Assembly: GCA_963765705.1 (NCBI GenBank)
Contig: CAVXXJ010000013.1
Coordinates: 1-64,000 of the forward strand
Reading direction: 5' to 3'
Origin: Gaiellasilicea sp963765705
GTDB taxonomy: Bacteria; Actinomycetota; Thermoleophilia; Gaiellales; Gaiellaceae
DNA: 64,000 bases
Part shown: in pieces, positions 43,387-52,200 of the stretch
Layout: each line of letters begins with the position of its first letter
How positions within the stretch are numbered: the stretch's first letter is position 1
The notes under the pieces: model-generated
The model's database searches: none
Told to the model about the DNA's origin: nothing
The model's input: the letters and a program-made list of their open reading frames with translations, nothing else
Made by a program: the position numbers and the translations under genes

Positions 43387-44745
43387 TCAACGTCCCGCGA
43401 CCAGGAGGCCGCGGGCGAGGAGGTCGCGCAGTGCCGGCAGACACTCGGCGGACAGCGCCTCCGGCGAGACGCCGGCGGAGCGCGCCGCGGTGTCGACGAC
43501 GTCTCCAAGCGGCCGCCGACCGTCGAGCGCGGCGAGCACCGGCGCCGCAGCGACCGGAACGCGGCCGGGAAGGGGGATCCCCTGCTCGACCGTCACGCGG
43601 GCGCGCTCGAGCGCTCCGCCGGGCAGTCGCCTCTCGACGAGCAACGTCTCCGGTGCGAGAGCCAGCGCCAGCGTGAGCAGCATCCGCTCGTCGTCGAGCG
43701 AGTCGAGGAGGTCCTGGCCGGCGAAGACCCTCTCGATGTGAGGCCCCGCCTCACCCCGCGCGGGGATGCCAAGCTCGTCGAGGCGCGCCCAGTTCTTCCC
43801 GGTGCGCTTGCGGATGACGATGGCGCCGGTCGAAATCGCCTCGATCCCGCGGGCGCGATAGTCGGCCAGCCACGGCTCGGCGGCCCTTGCGACGGCGGCC
43901 GGGCTCCGCCCACGCAGGCCGTTCCAGAGCATCGCGTATGTGACCGGGCCTTCGGTCGCGAGCTCGAGCACCCAGACGTCGCAACCCGAGCCTTCCAGCC
44001 AGCGTCGCGGGGTCGCCAGGCGCTCGCCGCCGGGCTCGCTGACCCAGTTGCACATGACGCTCGCGAACCCGCCTTCGTGCAGGTGTCGTGCCGCTCCCGT
44101 GACGGCCTGCCGCGAGAACTCGTCGCCGGCGAGCCCGCCGTCGCGATAGGTGAGCTCGTGCACCGGCGAGACGACAAAGGGCGGATTGGCGGCGACGAGC
44201 CCGAACTGCTCGTCCCGAACGGGCTCGAACAGGTCGCCCTGCCGCCACTCGATGTTCTCGACGCCGTTCAGAGCTGCGTTGAGCCGGGCGACGCGGAGTG
44301 CGCGGGCGTTCACGTCGGTGCCCACGACCCGCTCGCTGTGGCGTGCTGCGAGGAAGGCCTGGATGCCCGAGCCGGTTCCGAGGTCGAGAGTGGCCTCGAC
44401 CGGCAGGCGCACGGTCAGTGCGGCGAGCGTGCGTGTGGCGGGGCCGATCTGGAGGACGTGGGCTTTCTTGTTTCGGGCTGCCGACAGGTCCGACGCCAGG
44501 AGGAGCCCTTCGAAAGGCTCCAGAGTCAGCCGTGCGCGGACGACGTCGCCACGAACGGTGAGGAGGCCAGTCGCTGCGAGCTCGTGTGGGTCGACCTCCT
44601 CGAGCGCGTTGCCGGCGATCGTGAGCGGCAGGCTCTCCCCTGCGAGAAAGAGGCGGACGAGCACGGAGAGGGGCTCGTCGGCATCCGGCCGCAACCGGAG
44701 CGCGGCGAGCCCCTCGGGGAATCCGAGGCCGCCGTCGTCGCGCAC
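43387..44745 (-). CDS. Class I SAM-dependent methyltransferase (NPPF type)
   Basis: A 452-aa (or longer) methyltransferase. SAM-binding motif I is ATLDLGTGSGIQAFLAA, the acidic loop GTDVNAR, and the amide/amine-methylation motif AANPPFVVSP, related to PrmC/RsmC-type enzymes. A roughly 90-residue N-terminal and 150-residue C-terminal domain flank it, as in a common actinobacterial family. Coding-like sequence (LRERLERAGYNKVDVDRLV) continues upstream of the GTG at 44745 to about 44810 without a conventional start, so the real start is unclear. It sits between two double-glycine peptide genes; it could be a tailoring enzyme, but may equally be an unrelated housekeeping enzyme. Confidence 0.82.
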   Translation of the reverse strand: MRDDGGLGFPEGLAALRLRPDADEPLSVLVRLFLAGESLPLTIAGNALEEVDPHELAATGLLTVRGDVVRARLTLEPFEGLLLASDLSAARNKKAHVLQIGPATRTLAALTVRLPVEATLDLGTGSGIQAFLAARHSERVVGTDVNARALRVARLNAALNGVENIEWRQGDLFEPVRDEQFGLVAANPPFVVSPVHELTYRDGGLAGDEFSRQAVTGAARHLHEGGFASVMCNWVSEPGGERLATPRRWLEGSGCDVWVLELATEGPVTYAMLWNGLRGRSPAAVARAAEPWLADYRARGIEAISTGAIVIRKRTGKNWARLDELGIPARGEAGPHIERVFAGQDLLDSLDDERMLLTLALALAPETLLVERRLPGGALERARVTVEQGIPLPGRVPVAAAPVLAALDGRRPLGDVVDTAARSAGVSPEALSAECLPALRDLLARGLLVAGR

Positions 44746-44846
44746 CAGCCGGTCGACGTCGACCTTGTTGTAGCCGGCGCGCTCCAGCCGTTCGCGTAGC
44801 TTCGCGAGCGTCGCGCTACGAGTCAGCGAGCCGCCTCAGATCTTGC

Positions 44847-44987
44847 CTACCACTTGTCCTTGATTTGCTCTGTGCTACGCGGATCCTTGCTGGCCAGTCC
44901 GCCACGCACCTGGTCGGCGTCCTCGTCCTTCAGCTCGAGGTCTTCCTTCGCATCGTCGTCGGTCGTCGTGCGCTCGTCGTCGGTCAC
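44847..44987 (-). CDS. Double-glycine leader mini-peptide 2
   Basis: A 46-residue acidic peptide starting at GTG 44987 with GGAGGAG seven bases upstream. After MTDDERTTTDDD comes DLELKDEDADQVRGG (residues 16-30) and the tail LASKDPRSTEQIKDKW. Hydrophobic spacing to the glycines (Val -4, Ala -7, Leu -12, Leu -14) matches the other two family members and C39 substrates. It lies 75 bases downstream of the C39 exporter's stop on the same strand, so it is probably in the exporter's transcript. Not similar to known bacteriocins that I can recall; no Cys. Confidence 0.8.
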   Translation of the reverse strand: MTDDERTTTDDDAKEDLELKDEDADQVRGGLASKDPRSTEQIKDKW

Positions 44988-45062
44988 AGCTCACTCCTCC
45001 GTCGTTGACTTCACCAGCCTCCTACAGCAACGCCAAGGAGTCAAGCGGTCGCAGAACGGGTT

Positions 45063-48000
45063 CTAGAGCTCGAGCTGTTGGCTCGCGAGGTAGAAGTAGA
45101 GGCCCTGACGCGCCATCAGCTCGTCGTGCGTGCCGGACTCGACGATCCGGCCGCGCTCGAGCACGATGATCCGGTTCGCGTCGCGGACCGTGCTCAGCCG
45201 GTGCGCGATCACGAACGAGGTGCGGCCGACGAGCAGCTCGTCGAGGCTCTCCTTGACGGCGCGCTCCGATTCGGTGTCGAGCGCGCTCGTCGCCTCGTCG
45301 AAGAGCAGGATCGGCGGCCGGTGGTAGAGGGCGCGTGCGATCGCGATTCGCTGCTGCTGGCCGCCGGAGAGGCGAAGCCCCGACTCGCCGACGCGCGTGT
45401 CGAAGCCGAGCGGCAGCCGCTCGACGAACTCGTGTGCGTTCGCGGCCTTGGCCGCCCACGCGACCCTGGTTGCGTCGGGAGCCGTCTCGCCGAAAGCGAT
45501 GTTGGCCGCGATCGAGTCGTCGAACAGATAGCTCTCCTGCAGGACGAAGCCGATCTTGCGCCGGAGCGTCCTGTAGTCGAGCGTCCGCAGCTCGAAGCCG
45601 TCGAAACGGATCTCACCCTCGGTGGGCTCGAGCAGGCCGGCGAGGAGCTTGATCAGCGTCGTCTTGCCGGAGCCGCTGCGCCCGACGAGCGCCACGGTCT
45701 CTCCCGGCTCGACGGTCAACGTCACGTCTTCGAGGATCGCGGGCGCCTCCGGGCCGCCGTAGCGGAACCCGACGCCGTGCAGCTCGACGCGACCTTCGAG
45801 CGTGGATACGGTGCGCAGCCGGCTGCGATCGGCGCCCTGCTCCGGCTCCGGCTCCGAGCACGTCGTCGAGCCGGCCGAACAGCACCCGTGCGAGCTGGCC
45901 CTGGTCCCAGAGCGAGAGCAGCGTCAGCATCGGACCGGTCGCGAGAGCGACGAGGGCGTTGAAGGCCACGAACTCGCCGAGGGACAGGTTGTCGTGGACG
46001 ACCTCGATCGAGCCGACGAGGAGGAACAGCCCGAACGAGGCGAAGGCCACCAGCTGCAGCGAGCCCTGGTATGCGAGCACCAGGAACTCGGTGCGGAAGA
46101 CGCGGTCGGCGAGGGCCTGGAAGCGGCCGAGCATCAGCCGGCGTAGCGCCTCCTCCGCGGCGAGCGCCTTCACGGTCTCGATCCCGCGGATCGCGTCGAT
46201 CTGCCCCGACGAGTACCTGCCGTACGCCTCCTCGAGGTTGTCGTACATCGGCCGCAGTCGCTTCGCCGAGAAGCGCATCAGGCCCGCGTACAGCGGCACG
46301 GTCGCGAGGTAGACCGAGCGCGAGCTTCCAGCTGTAGACGAACATCAGCGCGAGGGCGGCCAGGAGCTGCGTCACCGAGGTGAGCGCCTCGACGCCGCTC
46401 TGGACGAAGAACGCGCGGACTTGCCGGGCGCCGAGGAGCCGGCGCTCGATGTCGCCGGTCCTGCGCGTGCTGAAGTAGCTCATCGGCAGGGCGAGCAGAC
46501 GTCCGGTGAGGAAGTCGAGCGTCGCCACGTCGAAGCGGACCGCGACCTTGGCGAGCAGGTAGCGCTGCACGATCGTCGCGCCGGTGATCGCCACCAGCAC
46601 GGCCGCGATCGCGGCCATCAGGATCCAGAGCAGCCCGAGGTCGCCACGCGGGAGGACGCGGTCGACGACGACCTGCGTCAGGATCGGCAGGACGAGCTCG
46701 AGCGCGGCGGCCACGATCGCGAGCCCGACCGCGACCAGACCGAGCCGCAGGTGCGGGCGCAGGAACGGCTTCACCCAGGCGAGGCTCGTGCGCGCCTCCG
46801 GCGCGTCGGCCAGGCGCTCCGTGTAGCCGACGATCGACGTGTAGCCGCTCCAGCGCTCCAGGAACTCCTCGCGCGGGATCTTGCGGAGGCCACGGGCGGG
46901 GTCGGAGACGCGCACGTGCTTGTCGTCGACGCGGTAGACGACGACCCAGTGGTTTCCCTCCCAGTGCGCGACCGCCGGCAGCGGCAGGTCCTCGAGCCGG
47001 CTCTTCGAAGCGCGAACCGAGCGGGCCGCGAGACCGAGCTCCTCGGCGCCGCGCGTGATCCCGGCCAGCGTCGTCCCGTCGGTCGAGGTGTGGACCGCCT
47101 GACGGATGTGGGAGATGCCCACGGCGCGGCCGAAGTGGCGGCAGATCATCGCCAGGCAGGCGGCGCCGCAGTCCATCTCGTCGAGCTGGTAGACGTGCGG
47201 GAAGCGGCGGATCGGTCGCTGCTTCGCCGCTCCGCCGGTGTCCGCGGGCAGCTCGTCCTCGAGCTCGGGCTCGAGCTCGACCTGCTCGGGGGAGACGTGC
47301 TGCAGGGACGCGTCGGCCGGCAGGATCTCCTCGGCGAAGTCGAGCGGGACGTTCGCGATGCGACGGTAGTCGTACTGCTGGATGCGCTGCTCGAGCCGCA
47401 GCCGGAAGTCGGGATGCTCGTCGACCAGGCGGCGGAAGAGGTCGATCGGGAAGCGCAGCAGCGTGCAGTCCGAAACGGCCTGCGCGCTCGCTGCGCGTGG
47501 CTCGTCGCGGAACAGCGACAGCTCGCCGAAGAAGTCGCCCGTGCGCAGGAACGCGAGGTGGCTCTCGGCGTCGTCCTCGGTCTTGTAGACGCGCACGCGA
47601 CCCTCCTCGATCACGTACATCGGCCCGGGTGGATCGCCCTCGCGCACGACGATCTCGCCGGCGCGGACGTCGACCCGCTCGAGCTCCGAGACGAGCAGCG
47701 CGAGAGCGTCGTTCGAGAGCTGCGAGAAGCCCGAGTGCACGCGGAAGAAGTTCCACAGCGACCGACCGGTTGCGATCGCCTGGAACGCCTCGCGGACCTG
47801 CGGGTGCGAGCGGGTCAGCGCCGTGAAGACGGACTTGCCGAGGCGCAGCGTCTGCACGGCGCCGCTCGCGCGCACCGTTGCGACCCGGGTCGTCTCCGCG
47901 AGCAGGGCGATCTCGCCGAAGCTGTCGCCGCGACGGAGCACATTGAGCGGCACCTCCTCGCCGTTGTCTCCCTGCTTGACGACACGTGCGGTGCCTGCCG

Positions 48001-48175
48001 CGAGCACGTAGAACGCATCTGCTTCGTCGCCCTCGCGGACGATCACGGCGCCGAACGGGAACGAGACGAGCTCGAAGCTCTCGGCGACGAGCGTCCGAAC
48101 CTCGTCGGGAAGGAGCGCGAACGCGGGCAGCTCGCCGATCAGCTCCCGCGCGTCGACGGTGTCAGGGACGGTCAT
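45063..48175 (-). CDS. C39-peptidase ABC exporter with two N-terminal cNMP-binding domains (two one-base frameshifts)
   Basis: Peptidase-containing ABC transporter that cleaves double-glycine leaders and exports the product; 1,036 aa after repair. Domains: cNMP-binding 1 (13-135; SFGEIALLAETTRVATV), cNMP-binding 2 (147-265; FFGELSLFRDEPRAAS), C39 peptidase (325-450; oxyanion Gln330 and Cys336 in QLDEMDCGAACLAMI, His409 in GNHWVVVY, Asp425 in VSDPA), a membrane domain (about 470-770) and an ATPase (GRSGSGKTTLIKL, LSGGQQQRIAIARAL, LLFDEATSALD). Extra bases near 46315 and 45855 (CGG runs) break the frame; removal restores KLALVYLATVPLYAG and VLEPEPEQ. ATG 48175 overlaps the upstream maturation gene by 14 bases. 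Confidence 0.9.
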
Positions 48176-49130
48176 GCCAGACCACCCGGTCGCGCAGCTC
48201 GCGCTCGACGGCGCGGGCGGCGAGGACAGCAGCCGCGCGGCGACCGAGCTCCGGATCGTCGGCGCTCGGCTCGGTCTTGCTGCGGAGCTGCAGCAGCGTA
48301 TGCCCCGGGCCCCGCTCGATCGGGCCGACCAGCTCACCCGGGCTGGCGCTGACGAGCGCGGTCCGGAGCTCCGGGTCGGCATCGGCGAGGTAGAGCGCGA
48401 GGGCGTTCGCCGGCAGGCCGCACTCGTCTGCGACATCGGCCAGCGTGCGGCCGTCGACGCGGACGCAGAGGGCTGCCTCGCGGGCCGCCTCGGCGTCCGC
48501 GAGCTCGAGCGTCTCGGCCTCGATCCGAATCCAGTCGAGGCCATGGGCGGCGATCTCGTGCTCGACCTCCGGCCGGCTCGGGGCGCGCTCGCGCACAGCA
48601 TCCGCCTCTCGTGCGATCGCGGCGAGGTCCCCGCTTCCCCGACCGGCATCGTCCGTCGCGGCGAGCGCGGCGTCTTCTGCCAACCGCTCGGCTGCACGGC
48701 GGAGATAGCCGCCGCAGATCGCCTCCGCGGTGAGTGCCGCCTCGACCTCGTCGTCGCCCACGGCGAACTCCGACTCGATCCGCTCGAGCTCGTCCCGCCA
48801 CCGCTCGCGGAGGATCAGTCGTCGCAGATAGCCGTTCCAGTCCACGGTCGACAGCCCGCGCGCGTCGAGCCAGGCCTCGAGCTCCTCGGCGGCGAGCAGG
48901 TTGTGCTCGTAGCGAAAGACGGTCGCAGCCGCGCCCAGGGTCTCAGCGGGCAGTCCCTCGGGCTCGCTCGCCAGGCGGCGCAGGCAGGCCAATCCCTGTC
49001 GCGTCTGCCGCTCGAGCTCGCCGAGCTCGCCGCGGAGCTCGGCGGCGAGCAGCACGTCCTCCCAGGCATAGGTCCGGCCGGCGACCGTGAACAGCGATCG
49101 CCCCGCGAGCAGCCCGAGCTGCGGGTTCAC
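48162..49130 (-). CDS. PpiC/SurA-like putative peptide maturation protein
   Basis: A 322-aa protein with SurA-like organisation: an N-terminal helical part (VAGRTYAWEDVLLAAELRG, LRRLILRERW), a long helical middle and a C-terminal parvulin-like end (SASPGELVGPIERGPGHTLL, VERELRDRVVW). From memory, similar proteins are described as putative peptide-maturation factors beside C39 exporters; this should be confirmed by a profile search. No signal peptide or membrane helix, so it probably acts in the cytoplasm, perhaps presenting the small peptides to the exporter. GTG at 49130; overlaps the exporter start by 14 bases, so the pair is translationally coupled. Confidence 0.72.
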   Translation of the reverse strand: MNPQLGLLAGRSLFTVAGRTYAWEDVLLAAELRGELGELERQTRQGLACLRRLASEPEGLPAETLGAAATVFRYEHNLLAAEELEAWLDARGLSTVDWNGYLRRLILRERWRDELERIESEFAVGDDEVEAALTAEAICGGYLRRAAERLAEDAALAATDDAGRGSGDLAAIAREADAVRERAPSRPEVEHEIAAHGLDWIRIEAETLELADAEAAREAALCVRVDGRTLADVADECGLPANALALYLADADPELRTALVSASPGELVGPIERGPGHTLLQLRSKTEPSADDPELGRRAAAVLAARAVERELRDRVVWHDRP

Positions 49131-49189
49131 AGCCTCGGGCCCGGGTCCTGAGAGAGGCCTCGCGGCACCGTCATGCGTCGCTCACCCAT
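49127..49189 (-). CDS. Possible 20-residue leader ORF
   Basis: ATG at 49189 with AGGAGAG immediately upstream encodes MGERRMTVPRGLSQDPGPRL; its TGA overlaps the GTG of the PpiC-like gene (GTGA). It may couple translation of the operon's first gene. Too short to be sure it is made. Confidence 0.3.
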   Translation of the reverse strand: MGERRMTVPRGLSQDPGPRL

Positions 49190-49216
49190 CTCTCCTGGAG
49201 CGTAGTCGAGTGGCAA

Positions 49217-49249
49217 CCCCGCCGTCCTGCGCGAGCAAGGACGGCGGGG
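49217..49249 (-). terminator. 11-bp perfect hairpin after the giant PLGAI-repeat gene
   Basis: Arms 49217-49227 and 49239-49249 are exact reverse complements with an 11-base loop, starting 12 bases past the stop of the minus-strand PLGAI gene. It separates that gene from the peptide-export operon. Confidence 0.75.
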
Positions 49250-49261
49250 CTCACTCCGTTC

Positions 49262-52200
49262 CTACTTGAACTTGAAGTACACCCGGTGATCGGTGCCGTC
49301 GTTGAAGCGCACGATCAGCACGCGGCAGGTGTCCTTCCAGCCGGCCTTCGTCCTCCACTCGTAGTGGTACCTGTCGACCCCCGCCTTGTAGATCAGCGTG
49401 GTGGGTGAAGGAGCGGTCGACTGGAGGTCAGTGACGGGGCCTGACGCGCCGCACGGGACGCGCCCCGTCTGCGGGTACCCGGCCGCAAAGACCTTCAGGC
49501 CGTAGTTTCCGCCGAGGCTGAAGTTGATCAGCACATCGGTCCCGGCCCTCACGGAGTTCAGGGCGGGCGGGTCCTCGATCTTGTCGAACCCGCGGAACGC
49601 GTAGATGACGCGATACGTGCCCGTTGCGGTCGCCGTCAGCCCGACCCGGTCGGTTGCGGTGATGGTGTAGGTCCGCGTCGCGCCGTTGAGGGTCGGCGTC
49701 GATGTGTCGACCCCGGACGCGACGCACGACGCGATGCCGGAGCCGGCGTCGCTGCAGGGATAGAACGTCGGGCTCAGGGTCTGACCCACCTCGACCGTGC
49801 CCAGCGTCGTGGCGATGCTCGGTGCCGTGACGTCGATCGGGACGATCGAAATGCCGTGGGCGCCGTTGGAGCCCTGGTACTCGACCGTGTGCAGGCCGGT
49901 GCCGGAGACGGTGACGACGGAATTCGCGACGAACGGTCGCCCCGTCGAGGCTGGAGGTGATTCCGGGAGCACCGCTGATCGTCACGGTCGCGTCGCCCTT
50001 GTACCACCCGTTGACCACGGTGCCGGGGGGCACGACGGCGACAACCGCCGAGATGCCACCGGTCGGGTCGGGCAGCGTGACCGGGTCGATGTTCGCCTTG
50101 TTGCTGATCACGCCGACGTTCCCGTTCTGATCGACGGCCTGGATGAACCACTCGGCCGCGGAGCCGCTGAAGAGGCCACCGCCGCTCCAACGCTTCGAGG
50201 AGGCCGCGTGCGACAGGTCGATCGACCGCCACGCTCCCGTGCCGTCCTTGTACAGCACGACGACGCGCTTCACCGAGCCGAAGCCCTGGCTGTCGTCGAT
50301 GTCGACTGCGAAGCCGACCGTCGTCGGGGTTGCGGCGAATGCCGACACGGGCCCGAAAGTCGGCGCGCGGAAGTCCGTCACCGAATCCGGCGCGTAGAGC
50401 ACGACTCCGCCGAGCGCTGTGAACAGACGCTGCGTGCCGATGCCCTGCGGGTCGGGCACCCCGTCCGCCAGGTACTGACCGGTGGAGATGACGAGCCGCT
50501 GTTGCCTGCCCGACGGTGCGCTGAACGTCGCGATCGACTGCAGCCTCGTCGGGGACGTGGCGTCACCCACGAGCTCGGGTGAGAACGCCGCCCGATCCTC
50601 GATCGCACGGCTGAACGCCGCGTCGACGTTCGCCAGGTCATTGGAGGTCGCGCTGGTGATCAGCGCACCGTGAGCGACGAAGCCCGGCTGCGTCACGTCG
50701 AGCTTCGTGAACGGCTGGATCGGCCGCCGGTTCTGGAACGACGCGTTGCCGCCGTTCGTGTAGTAGCGACCGGTCGACGCGTTCACCTGCGTGAACGCCG
50801 GCGACAGGTTGAAGCTGGCCGCGTTGAGGCCCGTTGTCGCATCCGTCTCGAGCGGCAGCGGCTCCGGCTGCGGGGCGGAGGCCCCGGTGCCGACGCGGTA
50901 CATCGGCAGGCCGTAGAGCCCGGACCCGTCGATGACCTTGACGTCGTAGCCACCCGTCAACGGCGACGCCGAGTACTCCTGCTTGGCGAAGACGAGGGCT
51001 TGTCCGACCGTCAGCGAGCCGTCCAGCCGCTCCGCCAGCAGTGCGTGCAGCTTCTCGGAGTACGCGACGCCTGCCGTCTCGCCGAGCCCGAAGGTGCTCT
51101 GAGCGACGTAGCCGATCGCGCCCTTCGCGGAGTAGTTCTGATCCCAGTCCGGTGCCAGCCCGGCTGCGACGAGGAGGTCGGAGACCGGCGTGCCCGAGTG
51201 GCAGCCGATCGTGATCACGAGCCGTCCCTGCGTGGACTGCAGGTTGGCGGTCGTGAACAGGTTCGCCTCGGACCCCGCCGCGTTCTGATCGGCCGGCAGG
51301 GCGCGGTAGTGGTCGTAGTGCGCGTTGATCGAGTCGATCACCGGCGGGTTCGAAGCGGGGAACATCGCCGCGATCAGATTGTCCTTCGTCCAGACGTCGT
51401 TGATCAGCTGCGTCGGTGCCGGGACGTTTGCCGTCAACCCCGTGGAGATCGCGGACGCGCCGTCCGACAGGAAGTCGTAGCCGGTGACGAGTCCCGTCGC
51501 CGGGTCGATCGCCCCGTTCCTCGTCAGATACTGGTCGAGCTGGCCCATGATCTCGCTGTGGCTCTCGACGAGGCGGCCGACCGCCACCTCGGGGATGTAC
51601 GCACCCTGGCCGGAGTAGCTCGTGTCGCCGTAGGGATCGTCGGTCGGCAGGTAGCCGAGCGCATACGTGCTCAGGTACTGCGTGTTCTCGACGCCGAAGA
51701 AGGTGGACGCGTAGTCCCGCTCGTTGGCGAAGAGCGTGTTGTCGAGCACGAGGCCGGCGGGCAGCACGGTCCAGTCGCCGACGATCACGATGTACTTGTA
51801 GGCCGCCGTGATGCCGTCGAGGTAGGTGCCGAGATCCCGGACGACATCGTTATTGAGGCCCGGGGAGCACGGGTTGGCCTGCCAGGCGCCGAGAGTCGCG
51901 CCCATTCCCGGAATCGCGTCGACCGGGATGACGGTGCCGCCGGCTGCGTCGGCACGGGCTGCGAGCGTCTGCAGCTTGTTCCACACCGCTGTCTCGTTCG
52001 CATTCCCGTAGAGGTCGCCGTACCGCTTCGAGTTGAAGAGGTAGAGCGTGTTGCCGCCGGGGGACGCGGGCAGTGCCCTCGTCGTGCCGCCGCCCAGGGC
52101 GACCGGCGTCTTGCAGCCCGGTGGCAACTCGATCGCCGGGCTCTCCTCGACGCGGAGCATCCACGGCTTGTTGGAGTACGCGCCGTCGAAGCTCGTGATC

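Noticed and set aside
43387..44745. Methyltransferase as a firm member of the peptide system
   Set aside because: It resembles a common actinobacterial methyltransferase with flanking domains; position alone is not enough, so it is only listed as a possibility.
45855..46315. Programmed frameshifting in the C39 exporter
   Set aside because: No slippery heptamer with downstream structure is evident, and the same type of single extra base breaks unrelated genes such as icd and aceK.
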